This document shows, piece by piece, positions 43,613-51,856 of a stretch of 64,000 bases of DNA; within the stretch, counting starts at the first letter, position 1; every line of letters begins with the position of its first letter. The stretch covers positions 227,035-291,034 of the forward strand of contig NZ_AOLY01000039.1 of assembly GCF_000336635.1 (NCBI RefSeq), given 5' to 3'. The position numbers were made by a program, and so were the translations under genes. The notes beneath the pieces are model-generated. The model was not told where the DNA came from, ran no database searches, and was given only the letters and a program-made list of their open reading frames with translations. The stretch is from Haloarcula japonica DSM 6131 (GTDB lineage: Archaea > Halobacteriota > Halobacteria > Halobacteriales > Haloarculaceae).

Positions 43613-43931
43613 GCACCGCCTCCTCGAACAGGTCTGTGACGTATTCGACTACCTCGTCGATCTGTTCACTGGCCTGCTGTTCGAGGTCGTCGCGAGCGGT
43701 CTCACCGTCTTCGATGATCTGCTCGCGTTCGGCCTCGATCTCTTCGCGAGCCGCTTCGAGACGATCCTCGGCGGCCGCCTCGGCCTCCTCCCGCGCGGAT
43801 TCGCGTATCTCCTCGGCCTCCTCGCGAGCCTCCGCGATGCGGTCTTCGCGGTCTTGTTCGGCCTCTGCGACGATCTCGTCGGCCTCCTGCTCGGCCTCCT
43901 GTATCCTGTCAAGAACTTCTGGCCGTGGCAT
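43599..43931 (-). CDS. atpH: A-type ATP synthase subunit H
   Basis: Peripheral-stalk subunit, 110 residues, the first gene of the cluster. It is a single very charged coiled coil with strongly acidic composition (AEQEADEIVAEAEQDREDRI and onward), which pairs with subunit E. The C-terminus EQIDEVVEYVTDLFEEAV is more amphipathic. ATG 43931 (MPRPEVLDRIQEAEQ) is the standard family start. Its promoter must lie in the 115-base gap shared with the divergent methyltransferase gene. Confidence 0.9.
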   Translation of the reverse strand: MPRPEVLDRIQEAEQEADEIVAEAEQDREDRIAEAREEAEEIRESAREEAEAAAEDRLEAAREEIEAEREQIIEDGETARDDLEQQASEQIDEVVEYVTDLFEEAVHAQT

Positions 43932-44046
43932 TCTCTAATCATGTGAGCGTTGCCAGAGCGGCTATTTGGTAGTTGCGAAGTTTCCCCGTCTGATACAGCG
44001 GCCAAAATCCGGGGAATTATGACCGCCAAGTCCTAAGCTGGCAGTA

Positions 44047-44667
44047 ATGGGTGTCCTCGAGAACAAGGCTCGCGCGCGGACGTTCTACAAGTATCTCTCG
44101 AAGGTGTACGACCAGATCAACCCCTTCATCTGGGACGAACGGATGCGCGACGAGGCGATCGCGATGCTCGACCTTTCGCCCGACGACAAGGTCCTCGATG
44201 TCGGCTGTGGTACCGGCTTCGCCACTGAGGGGCTGCTCGAACACGTCGATACGGTGTACGGGCTCGACCAGAGCCCCCACCAGCTCTCGAAAGCGTTCGA
44301 GAAGTTCGGCAAGTTCGGCGACGTACGCTACCATCTCGGTGACGCCGAACGACTCCCGTTCAAGGACGACAGTTTCGACGCGGTGTGGTCCTCGGGGTCC
44401 ATCGAGTACTGGCCCAACCCCGTGGACGCGCTTGCGGAGTGTCGCCGACTGACCAAACCCGGTGGCAAGGTACTCATCGTCGGCCCCGACTACCCGAACT
44501 CGACGGTCTTCCAGAAGATGGCCGACGCCATCATGCTGTTTTACGACGAAGAGGAGGCCGACCGGATGTTCACTGAGGCCGGGTTCGAAGAGTTCGAACA
44601 CCACATCCAGCAGTCCCGGCCGGGGAGTCCGCGTGCGATTACGACAATTGCGACTGTTCCGGAGTAA
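44047..44667 (+). CDS. Class I SAM-dependent methyltransferase
   Basis: A 206-residue methyltransferase. The SAM-binding motif I is VLDVGCGTGFATEGLLEH at about residues 48-65, followed by the acidic VYGLDQSPHQL, the motif DAERLPFKDDSFDAVWSS and the later RLTKPGGKVLIVGP. The layout is close to quinone/MPBQ-type and other small-molecule methyltransferases; the substrate is not evident. It is divergent from the ATP synthase cluster. A degenerate copy of its 3' end lies about 90 bases downstream, so this gene was once duplicated. Confidence 0.88.
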   Translation: MGVLENKARARTFYKYLSKVYDQINPFIWDERMRDEAIAMLDLSPDDKVLDVGCGTGFATEGLLEHVDTVYGLDQSPHQLSKAFEKFGKFGDVRYHLGDAERLPFKDDSFDAVWSSGSIEYWPNPVDALAECRRLTKPGGKVLIVGPDYPNSTVFQKMADAIMLFYDEEEADRMFTEAGFEEFEHHIQQSRPGSPRAITTIATVPE

Positions 44668-44760
44668 TCCCGGCCACGAGCGGATCGAGTCGCCGTTTTT
44701 CCCCACGTTTTGCGGTGAGTAGTGACCGAAGATCACCCGAACCGGCAAAAGGTGGTTTGG

Positions 44761-44818
44761 CAGTCCCGACCAGGGAAGTCCACGAGCAATTACGATGATC
44801 GTAGAAGTGCCAGACTAA
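44761..44818 (+). pseudogene. Decayed copy of the methyltransferase 3' end
   Basis: The 58 bases ending at a TAA align with the last codons of the preceding methyltransferase gene. With one inserted base after the first five codons, the remnant reads QSRPG then SPRAITMIVEVPD-stop, against QSRPGSPRAITTIATVPE-stop in the intact gene. Upstream of 44761 similarity fades. This is a remnant of a tandem duplicate whose 5' part has been lost or has diverged beyond recognition. Confidence 0.65.
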
Positions 44819-44848
44819 CAGCGACTATCGACCCGTTCTTTTTCCGTG

Positions 44849-46081
44849 CTACACCGACCCGCTGACGGGAACCCGTACTCGGACGCCGTCCTGTGTGGTG
44901 GCGGTAACCGTGTACTCCCCACGGGGTTCGACAGTCCAGAGGGAGCCGTCTGTACCGGTCGTTCCGATCCGTTTACCGTTTATCCTGACAGTTGCATCCG
45001 CCCTGGAACCCGTACTGTTGTCGGTGACCGTTACGAGCAACGGTCCAGACTCGAAGGACTGCTGGACCCGGACGCGAACTGACTGGTTCACGTTCGTCGC
45101 CACTTCCGACCGGTCGACCGTCGTCAGTTCGAGGTGCTGGGTTTCGTAGAAGACGTTCGTTGTGCCACCGTCGAGATACGCAGTCAGTTGTCCGTTCGAG
45201 TGGTCAGCCTGAATCTGGTAGATCCCACTCCGACCGTATGCCTGAACAGACGGGTATTGCTCGCTGTAGAGCCACGGGTAGAGGTTCTCTGCCCGCGTGT
45301 TGACCGCACCGAGGGAGTCGTTGGTCCGGGCGAACTGGTCGATCGCTGTCTGTTCGCGGTCCTGTCCGAGATACGTCTCACGCATGTACTGGCCGTCCGA
45401 GACTGTCGACAACATATAGCCTTCCGATGATACCTCGACATACACCGCGTTCGGCTCAGTCTCACCGGCGGTTTCGACACTGATACGCTGGCTTATCGGA
45501 CCGCGGTACGTCTTGAGTACGCCCCTGTTGTTTTCCAGTCGGAAGCGCTGGTTCGGTGATAGCGAGTAGTCCGGTGCAGTGCCAGCAGCCGTCCGAACCC
45601 GTTCAAGCCGGTCGGTCAGTTGTCGGGACTCAGCGTCGGTCAGTGCCCGCTGTCGCAGGAACTCCGTGGCGGTTATCGCACCGCTGGCGTACTGCTGGAT
45701 TGCGGCCTGGTTCCGCTGTTCCAGATTCGTTCGCCGGCTTTCGATATCGGTCAGGGTCTCATCAACGAGGCGGTCGCGAGCGGTCTCGCTGTCCCGCTGG
45801 AAGAACTGCTGTTCGAAGGTCGTCGTCGCATAATCGCTCCGAAGATCACTGGATCCGGCCGCAACCGCGACGCCCACATCGATCGAGGACCGGTTGTACG
45901 TCGTCGACCTGACGTCGCTGGCCGGGATAGCGAGATGGTTCGTCGTGTTCTCGACGACCGTGATCTGTGGTAACTGGTCGCTGCCGTCAGCGGTCTGAGC
46001 CGGCGAGGCGAACCCAGTCACCGGAGCAGCCACGGAAACGAGCATGAGGAGGATCACACCGACTGCGGGGAGGGGACGCAT
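44849..46081 (-). CDS. Exported protein with C-terminal Ig/PEGA-like domain
   Basis: A 410-residue secreted protein of unknown function. The N-terminus MRPLPAVGVILLMLVSVAAP is a Sec-type signal, cleaved at about residue 23-26. The middle part is helical with several repeated-looking segments of 60-100 residues (DRLVDETLTDIESRRTNLEQ; TDAESRQLTDRLERVR), and the last 55 residues look like a beta-sandwich (ATVRINGKRIGTTGTDGSLW, then EYTVTATTQDGVRVRV), as in PEGA/carboxypeptidase-regulatory-like domains. No C-terminal membrane anchor is seen. ATG 46081 is chosen because it begins the signal; the frame extends 18 codons upstream. It is divergent from the tethered winged-helix protein. Confidence 0.8.
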   Translation of the reverse strand: MRPLPAVGVILLMLVSVAAPVTGFASPAQTADGSDQLPQITVVENTTNHLAIPASDVRSTTYNRSSIDVGVAVAAGSSDLRSDYATTTFEQQFFQRDSETARDRLVDETLTDIESRRTNLEQRNQAAIQQYASGAITATEFLRQRALTDAESRQLTDRLERVRTAAGTAPDYSLSPNQRFRLENNRGVLKTYRGPISQRISVETAGETEPNAVYVEVSSEGYMLSTVSDGQYMRETYLGQDREQTAIDQFARTNDSLGAVNTRAENLYPWLYSEQYPSVQAYGRSGIYQIQADHSNGQLTAYLDGGTTNVFYETQHLELTTVDRSEVATNVNQSVRVRVQQSFESGPLLVTVTDNSTGSRADATVRINGKRIGTTGTDGSLWTVEPRGEYTVTATTQDGVRVRVPVSGSV

Positions 46082-46235
46082 TAGCGATAAGTACTCACCC
46101 GCCGTACAAAAATCTCCCCATTCTCCATACCACAATAATCGCCTGAGAGTGTACTAGACCTTTCAAAGCGTCCGCTGACGTTTTATTCTCGGATGGAAAG
46201 GGTTTTGCCCCCAGAACGTCCATCGATGAACGAGA

Positions 46236-47333
46236 ATGACCCCGCGGGTATCAGGTGCCCTCCTCCTCCTTGTCCTGTTTGCCCTGTTGGCGACCCCGCC
46301 GCTTGCGACAGCGGCGGCGATTGATACTCCTCCCGCCCAGCAGACGACCGGGACGCCGGCACCGGTCGCGGAGAATACGACGTTCGCCCTCCAGATACAA
46401 TCGAACGGCGACGCCAAGTGGACGATAACAGACACCTACGCGCTTGAGGAGAGCGATACTGAGTCGTTTAGAGACACCGGTGAGCAGTTCGCGGAGGGGG
46501 ACGACAAGGCAGCGTGGCTGCCAGCGTTCCGGGAGGCAAAAGACGAGGCCAGTGCGGTTACCGGTCGCGAGATGGAGATTACCGATGTCGACCGTCGGTA
46601 TGAGGTGTCAGACCGAAAGGGGCAACTGATACTCGAGTTCACATGGACGAACTTCGCAGTGGTCACCGGGGAGAACATCGTCGTCGGGGACGCGTTCAAT
46701 TCCACAGACGGTACGTGGTTCGGGACGCTAACTGCGGACCAGCGACTCGTTATCTCGCCACCGCCTGAGTACGGGGTGGAGAGCGCCCCGAGCGCCGTCG
46801 ACGACGGAAAGCTGATTTTCGAGGGGCGACGGACGTTCGAGCCGGGGTACCTGTCCGTGGTGTACACTGGCGAACAGCCGACCACCCAGACACCGACAGA
46901 AGCCCCGGAGTCGATGTTCAGCGGCGTCGACTCGACCTGGATCGGTGGGGTTGTGCTGATGGTGCTGCTCGTCGGGGCCGTCGGTTACATGTTCAAGACC
47001 GGATACACTGATGCGCTGCCATCGGTCACAACCGGGACCGACGACGACGGAGACGACAGTGCCGGGACGGCAGCCCCAGTGAGCGACACCGCAGCCTCGG
47101 ACGACGTCGACGTCGAACTGCTGAGCGACGAGGAACGCGTCGAACGGCTCCTCGAAGAAAACGGCGGACGGATGAAACAGGCCCGTATCGTCTCCGAGAC
47201 CGGCTGGTCGAACGCAAAGGTGTCGCAGTTGCTCTCAGCGATGGACGAGGAGGGCCGCATCGACAAACTCCGTATCGGTCGGGAGAACCTCATTTCGTTC
47301 CCGGACGAAGATATCACCGACTTCGACGAGTAA
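46236..47333 (+). CDS. Membrane-tethered winged-helix regulator with exported sensor domain
   Basis: A 365-residue protein with a signal peptide (SGALLLLVLFALLATPPLAT), an extracytoplasmic beta-rich domain at about residues 45-220 (WTITDTYALEESDTESFRDT; RLVISPPPEYGVESAP), a single membrane helix at about 232-251 (WIGGVVLMVLLVGAVGYMF), an acidic linker, and a cytoplasmic winged helix at about 293-362 (ERVERLLEENGGRMKQARIV, then VSQLLSAMDEEGRIDKLRIG). From memory this matches the haloarchaeal DUF7345/DUF7343 pairing. It would transmit an external signal directly to DNA. It is divergent from the 410-residue secreted protein, a likely regulatory target. Confidence 0.85.
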   Translation: MTPRVSGALLLLVLFALLATPPLATAAAIDTPPAQQTTGTPAPVAENTTFALQIQSNGDAKWTITDTYALEESDTESFRDTGEQFAEGDDKAAWLPAFREAKDEASAVTGREMEITDVDRRYEVSDRKGQLILEFTWTNFAVVTGENIVVGDAFNSTDGTWFGTLTADQRLVISPPPEYGVESAPSAVDDGKLIFEGRRTFEPGYLSVVYTGEQPTTQTPTEAPESMFSGVDSTWIGGVVLMVLLVGAVGYMFKTGYTDALPSVTTGTDDDGDDSAGTAAPVSDTAASDDVDVELLSDEERVERLLEENGGRMKQARIVSETGWSNAKVSQLLSAMDEEGRIDKLRIGRENLISFPDEDITDFDE

Positions 47334-47418
47334 CGGTCCGGACTATTTGATTGTAAACGAGCCGGGCGTGGTTTCTGATTCGAAAACGTTTATTCGCTGT
47401 CCGGTCGGACGTCTCAGC

Positions 47419-48210
47419 ATGAAAATCCTTGTCACGGTGAAGGAGGTGGCAGCCGTCGACGACGAGTTCGAGATCGACGGACTCGCTATCGACGACCGGT
47501 ACGTCACAGCCGACCTCAACGAATGGGACGAGTACGCTGTTGAAGCGGCCGTCCAGATAAAGGAGGCCCACGACGACGTCGAGGTCGTTACCGCCACTAT
47601 CGGCCCATCCGAGACGGACGAAACGATCCGGCAAGCGCTGGCGAAGGGGGCCGACCGCGCAATCCGTGTCTGGGACGACGCACTCGACGACGCCGGCCTA
47701 CTGGACCCAGAAACGAAGGCCGAGGTGCTGGCCGCCGTCGCCGCCGAAGAAGACCCCGATCTGGTGCTGACCGGTGTCCAGTCTGCCGACGACGGGTTCG
47801 GGGCGACCGGCGTCACGCTGGCCGATAAGCTCGACATGGAGTGGGGCGCTGTCGTCAACGACCTCGACCTCGATCCGGAAGCAGGTGTCGCAAGCGTCCA
47901 TCGGGAACTGGAAGGCGGCGTCGAAGAACTCACCGACATCGAGATTCCTGCCGTACTGACGATACAGACCGGGATCAACGATCCACGCTACGCGAGTCTC
48001 CGGGGCATCCGGCAGGCCCAGAGCAAGGAACTCGCGGAGTACAGCCTGACGGATATCGGCCTCGACGCGGCCGGGATCGAGAGCCCGCTGGAACAGACCT
48101 CGCTGTACGAGCCTGAAACCGAGGGCGAGGCGACGGTGTTCGAAGGGAGTCCCGAGGAGACAGCGGCCGAGTTGGCTGAACTGCTCGCGGAGAAGGGGGT
48201 GACCAGCTAA
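47419..48210 (+). CDS. etfB: Electron transfer flavoprotein subunit beta
   Basis: Small subunit of the ETF heterodimer, which carries electrons from acyl-CoA and related dehydrogenases to the respiratory chain. The 263-residue protein starts MKILVTVKEVAAVDDEFEID. The AMP/nucleotide-binding segments VLTGVQSADDGFGATGVTLA and PAVLTIQTGINDPRYASLRG are typical of EtfB. ATG 47419 (MKILVTVK) is the family start; the frame extends upstream without conservation. Its stop codon overlaps the etfA start (TAATG). Confidence 0.93.
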   Translation: MKILVTVKEVAAVDDEFEIDGLAIDDRYVTADLNEWDEYAVEAAVQIKEAHDDVEVVTATIGPSETDETIRQALAKGADRAIRVWDDALDDAGLLDPETKAEVLAAVAAEEDPDLVLTGVQSADDGFGATGVTLADKLDMEWGAVVNDLDLDPEAGVASVHRELEGGVEELTDIEIPAVLTIQTGINDPRYASLRGIRQAQSKELAEYSLTDIGLDAAGIESPLEQTSLYEPETEGEATVFEGSPEETAAELAELLAEKGVTS

Positions 48211-49160
48211 TGTCGGTCCTCGCTATCGCCGAACACCGGCGTGGGGAGCTCCGACCGGTGAGCTTGGAACAGTTAGCAGCCGGTCGCGAGCTCGCCGACG
48301 AACTCGGCGGCGAGCTACACACCGCCGTCATCGGCGGCGATGTCGAGACCTTCGGGGCAGAGCTGAACCGTGAGGGCGTCGACACCGTCCACACCGTCGA
48401 TATCGGCGAGGAATTCAATCACGACGTGTACACGCAGGTCGTCACCCAGCTGGCCACGGAGCTGGACCCGACCGTCCTCCTGATGCCAAACAGCGTCAAC
48501 GGTCTCGATTACGCGCCGGCAGTCGCTAACCGGCTGGACCGGCCGCTCGTGACCGATGTGGTCGACATCGACGCCGAGGGCGACCTCACCGCCACCAGAG
48601 AGCTGTACGGCTCGAAGGTCGAAACGACAATCGACGTCCACGCCGACCAAGCGGCCGTGACCATCCGCCCGGCCGAGTGGCCGACAGTCGAAGCGGACGG
48701 TGACGCCGCAAACGAGGCATTCGACGCGAACATCGACGAGAGTGCCGTCAGGTCCACCGTGAAGGGCTTCGAAGAGGTCGGTGGTGGCGACATCGACATC
48801 ACTGACGCCGACGTCCTGGTGTCCGTCGGCCGCGGTATCGAAGAGGAGGAGAACCTCGATATCATCCACGACCTCGCCGACGCGCTGGACGCGACGGTGT
48901 CGGGTTCGCGACCACTCATCGACAACGGCTGGCTGGCGAAGGACCGTCAGGTCGGCCAGAGCGGCAAAGTCGTCACACCGGACGTGTACATTGCTATCGG
49001 TATCTCCGGGGCCGTCCAGCACGTCGCCGGGATGAAGGGCTCGGACACGATTGTCGCTATCAACACCGACCCAAACGCGCCGATCTTCGATATCGCCGAC
49101 TACGGCATCCAGGACGACCTGTTCGAGGTCGTCCCGGCACTCATCGAACAGTTCCAGTAG
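48210..49160 (+). CDS. etfA: Electron transfer flavoprotein subunit alpha
   Basis: Large ETF subunit holding FAD, 316 residues. The FAD-binding C-terminal domain is clear: [20 protein letters not shown] at about residues 205-224, [20 protein letters not shown], and the signature [20 protein letters not shown] near residue 265. The N-terminal domain has [20 protein letters not shown]. Together with etfB it forms a one-base-overlapping operon. No separate ETF-quinone oxidoreductase or FixCX gene is seen in the window, so the electron acceptor is encoded elsewhere. Confidence 0.94.
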   Translation: MSVLAIAEHRRGELRPVSLEQLAAGRELADELGGELHTAVIGGDVETFGAELNREGVDTVHTVDIGEEFNHDVYTQVVTQLATELDPTVLLMPNSVNGLDYAPAVANRLDRPLVTDVVDIDAEGDLTATRELYGSKVETTIDVHADQAAVTIRPAEWPTVEADGDAANEAFDANIDESAVRSTVKGFEEVGGGDIDITDADVLVSVGRGIEEEENLDIIHDLADALDATVSGSRPLIDNGWLAKDRQVGQSGKVVTPDVYIAIGISGAVQHVAGMKGSDTIVAINTDPNAPIFDIADYGIQDDLFEVVPALIEQFQ

Positions 49161-49190
49161 CCACCTCACACTGAATCGCGGGTGACAAGG

Positions 49191-49203
49191 TACTTTTTAT
49201 GGT
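49191..49203 (+). promoter_or_regulatory. AT-rich promoter-like box of the prenyl synthase gene
   Basis: tactttttatggt is the only AT-rich stretch in the 61-base gap after etfA and lies about 20-32 bases before the ATG at 49222, the expected TATA position for a leaderless or short-leader transcript. Confidence 0.45.
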
Positions 49204-49221
49204 AGTCCTAAGGGAGCGGTA

Positions 49222-50064
49222 ATGGAGTATCTCGAGCGCCGGCGGGACCGGGTCGAGGAGCGGTTGGAGGCTGTCCTCGACAGCGTGGAGCCGGACGAAC
49301 TCGCAGATGAAGTCCGCCACGTCGCACTCTCCGGGGGAAAGCGGGTACGGCCGACCGTGACCGTGCTGGTGTGTGAAGCACTGGGCGGGGAGCCGGCCGA
49401 TGCCGTCGATTTCGCGGTCGGCATCGAACTCGTCCACAACGCCTCGCTGGTCATCGACGACATCATCGACGAGTCAGAACTCCGGCGGGGTTCTCCGGCT
49501 GCCTGGGAAGCCTTCGGCCACGGCCCGGCGATCATCGCCTCCGACGGCCTGCTCGGCGAAGCGTTCAATCTCTTTTCGACGGACGAACGCGCCATGCAGA
49601 CCGTCTCCGAGTCGATGGTCGAGCTGGGCGAGGGCGAGGCGATGGAACTGGTCGCTGAGCCCTCCAACGAGAAGGAGTACATGGAACTGGCTCGCCGGAA
49701 AACCGGGGCGCTGTTCCGCGCTGCGGCGGAACTGGGAGCCATCGCCGCCGATTCGGACCCGTACACGGTCGAGGCGGTCGGCCAGTACGCCGAACGGGTC
49801 GGCGTCGCCTTCCAGATGCGTGACGACGTACTCGATGCGACGGCCGACGCCGAAACGCTGGGCAAGCCGGCCGGGACCGACGCGGAGATGGAGCGACCGT
49901 CGCTGGTGGAAGTGACGGAGCTAACCACAGAGGAAGCGAACGAGCGGGCGCGGGCCGAGTCCGACGCCGCGCTTGAGTCGCTATCAACCATCGATGCCCC
50001 GGAGTCCCAGTCGATGGAGTACCTGCGGGACCTCGCGGAGTTCGTCGTCGTCCGCGAACGGTGA
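49222..50064 (+). CDS. Polyprenyl (geranylgeranyl-type) diphosphate synthase
   Basis: Isoprenyl chain-elongating enzyme for archaeal lipid and quinone synthesis. The 280-residue protein has both aspartate-rich motifs: the first as VIDDIIDESELRRG (DDxxD at about residues 78-82), the second as MRDDVLDATADAETLGKPAG at about residue 205. The IHNASLVIDDIID-type region reads ELVHNASLVIDD here. Chain length (C15, C20 or C25) cannot be decided by eye. It lies 61 bases after etfA on the same strand, with a clear tactttttat box just upstream (about 49192-49201) that could be its promoter. Confidence 0.9.
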   Translation: MEYLERRRDRVEERLEAVLDSVEPDELADEVRHVALSGGKRVRPTVTVLVCEALGGEPADAVDFAVGIELVHNASLVIDDIIDESELRRGSPAAWEAFGHGPAIIASDGLLGEAFNLFSTDERAMQTVSESMVELGEGEAMELVAEPSNEKEYMELARRKTGALFRAAAELGAIAADSDPYTVEAVGQYAERVGVAFQMRDDVLDATADAETLGKPAGTDAEMERPSLVEVTELTTEEANERARAESDAALESLSTIDAPESQSMEYLRDLAEFVVVRER

Positions 50065-50109
50065 GGCCGAACGGGAGGGCTTTTGCCCGCTGCTCGATTA
50101 CGCCCGACA

Positions 50110-50673
50110 ATGACAGTTATCGGTATCGTCGGGCTGCCGGGCAGCGGGAAAAGCGAGGCAGCAAACGTCGCCGCTGAGATGGACGTGCCGGTCGTGACGA
50201 TGGGCGACGTGATCCGCGAGGAGTGCCGTGACCGCGGGCTTGACCCCGCAACAGACCACGGGACGGTTGCGAAGGCGCTCCGAGCGGAGAACGGCCCCGC
50301 CGCCATCGCCGAGCGCTCGCTACCGATGATCGAGGCGGAACTCGAATCGAACGACACCGTTCTCGTCGACGGTATCCGGTCGGATGTAGAAGTCGAGACG
50401 TTCGAATCGGCCTTTGGCGACGGGTTCCTGCTCGTCGAGATTGATGCCCCGTTCGAGCTGCGGGCCGAGCGACTCGATATCCGTGGGCGGGACAGCTCGG
50501 TGGAAGACGGCGGCGAGTCGCTGGAGGACCGCGACGCTCGCGAGCGTGGCTTCGGGATGGGCGAGGCCATGGACATGGCCGACCTGACTATCGAGAACAC
50601 GGAGACGCTGGCCGCGTTCCAGCGGACCGTCCGCACACTCATTCGAAATGGCCCGGAGGCACTCGACCAATGA
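50110..50673 (+). CDS. UPF0200-type P-loop nucleotide kinase-like protein
   Basis: A 187-residue P-loop protein starting MTVIGIVGLPGSGKSEAANV. The Walker A GLPGSGKS is at residues 8-15. The following segments VPVVTMGDVIREECRDRGL and the acidic DTVLVDGIRSDVEVE are typical of the archaeal UPF0200 (dephospho-CoA-kinase-like) family. The real substrate is not established. ATG 50110 is chosen because it directly opens the P-loop domain; nine more upstream codons are in frame. Its stop overlaps the start of the next gene by four bases, forming a conserved-looking UPF0200-UPF0201 pair. Confidence 0.85.
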   Translation: MTVIGIVGLPGSGKSEAANVAAEMDVPVVTMGDVIREECRDRGLDPATDHGTVAKALRAENGPAAIAERSLPMIEAELESNDTVLVDGIRSDVEVETFESAFGDGFLLVEIDAPFELRAERLDIRGRDSSVEDGGESLEDRDARERGFGMGEAMDMADLTIENTETLAAFQRTVRTLIRNGPEALDQ

Positions 50674-51092
50674 GCGCCGTCTACTCCGTCGACATCCGAA
50701 TCGAAGCGCCCGTCAACGACACCGAAGTAACCGACCGAGTCGCAGATGCAGTCCGAAATCTCTTCCCGGAAGCCGACCCGACCCACCAGCAGGGCGTACT
50801 CGTCGCGGAGGTGCACACGATGGACGGGTTCTCAGAGCTGCTCCACCGACGGGAAATTCTGGACACAGCCCGGTCGGTCTTCTTCGACAATCTGGAGGGC
50901 GACACCTTCGCGTTCGACGTGAAGAAGCAAGCGGCGTTCGAGGGGCGGATCAACTTCGCAGTCGGTGACCCTTCGGAACTGGGGGACATCCACGTGAACG
51001 TGACCGTCAACGAACCGACGGCCGAGGAGTACATCGATTACGTCGCGCCGCCGACCGAGGACGGCCAGCCGGTCTACGACGACGACACATGA
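50670..51092 (+). CDS. UPF0201-family protein
   Basis: A 140-residue archaeal protein of the UPF0201 family, which has an RNA-binding-like fold in solved structures as I recall. It starts MSAVYSVDIRIEAPVNDTEV and has the segments DAVRNLFPEADPTHQQGVLV and FSELLHRREILDTARSVFF typical of the family. The beta-strand FAFDVKKQAAFEGRINFAVG follows. It overlaps the UPF0200 gene by ATGA and the HAD gene by four bases, so the three are cotranslated. The conserved pairing of UPF0200 and UPF0201 suggests a common RNA- or nucleotide-linked task. Confidence 0.87.
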   Translation: MSAVYSVDIRIEAPVNDTEVTDRVADAVRNLFPEADPTHQQGVLVAEVHTMDGFSELLHRREILDTARSVFFDNLEGDTFAFDVKKQAAFEGRINFAVGDPSELGDIHVNVTVNEPTAEEYIDYVAPPTEDGQPVYDDDT

Positions 51093-51712
51093 CGACGACC
51101 ATCTGTTTCGACCTCGATGACACGGTCGTCCACTATCCGGAGCCGTACAAGAACATCATCCGAAGCACAGTCGAATCCCACGGTATCGAATACACGGACG
51201 AGCTCCGGGCCGTTAGCAAGGAGACGTTCTACATAGCCTTCGAGGCACTGGAGCCGGAGCCGTACCGTCAGTCGATGGCCGCCGTCGTCGAAGCGACCGG
51301 GGCGGACGTTGACCTCGACGCGCTGGTCGAGACGCTCAAGGAGACCGAGTTCGCGTCGACGACCGTGCCCGATGCCGCCCGGGACAGCCTGACCGCACTT
51401 GCCACCGACAATCAGCTCGCGATTGTCACCAACGGGGTCCGGGAGCGGCAAGTCGCCAAGCTCGACCACCACGGACTGACCGACCTGTTCGACCTCTGTG
51501 TTGCTTCCTACGAGGTCGGGGCACACAAGCCTGACAGCGCGCCGTTCGACCAGGTCCGAGAGGAACTGCCGGCCGATGAGTACGTGATGGTCGGCAACGA
51601 GTACGATACCGATGTCGAGGGCGCACGCAACGCGGGCTTCGTGCCGATTCACTACGAATCGGGCGATACCGGCGGGCCGGACCTCTGGGATTCTATCGAC
51701 GCGCTGGTGTAG
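51089..51712 (+). CDS. HAD-superfamily hydrolase
   Basis: A 207-residue phosphatase-like protein. HAD motif I is CFDLDDTVVHYPEPYKN at residues 5-21, motif II is VTNGVRERQVAKL near residue 111, and motif IV is MVGNEYDTDVEGARNAGFVP at about residue 168, with the acidic pair ED replaced by ND-like spacing of the family. A helical cap lies between motifs I and II. The substrate is not evident; size and cap fit small-molecule phosphatases. It is the last gene of the UPF0200-UPF0201-HAD overlapping unit. Confidence 0.88.
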   Translation: MTTTICFDLDDTVVHYPEPYKNIIRSTVESHGIEYTDELRAVSKETFYIAFEALEPEPYRQSMAAVVEATGADVDLDALVETLKETEFASTTVPDAARDSLTALATDNQLAIVTNGVRERQVAKLDHHGLTDLFDLCVASYEVGAHKPDSAPFDQVREELPADEYVMVGNEYDTDVEGARNAGFVPIHYESGDTGGPDLWDSIDALV

Positions 51713-51856
51713 CCGAGTCGAGTCGGCTGTCCCACAGCGGACGCCCGATTCGGCGCTGGTCACAGTTTGAAGTAAGCCGATGGTACTCCTCCGGCGGTAC
51801 CTTGTGAGCATGATAGTTATCAACTAACTAATAGCCCCTGACTGGGAAGGGGTGAC

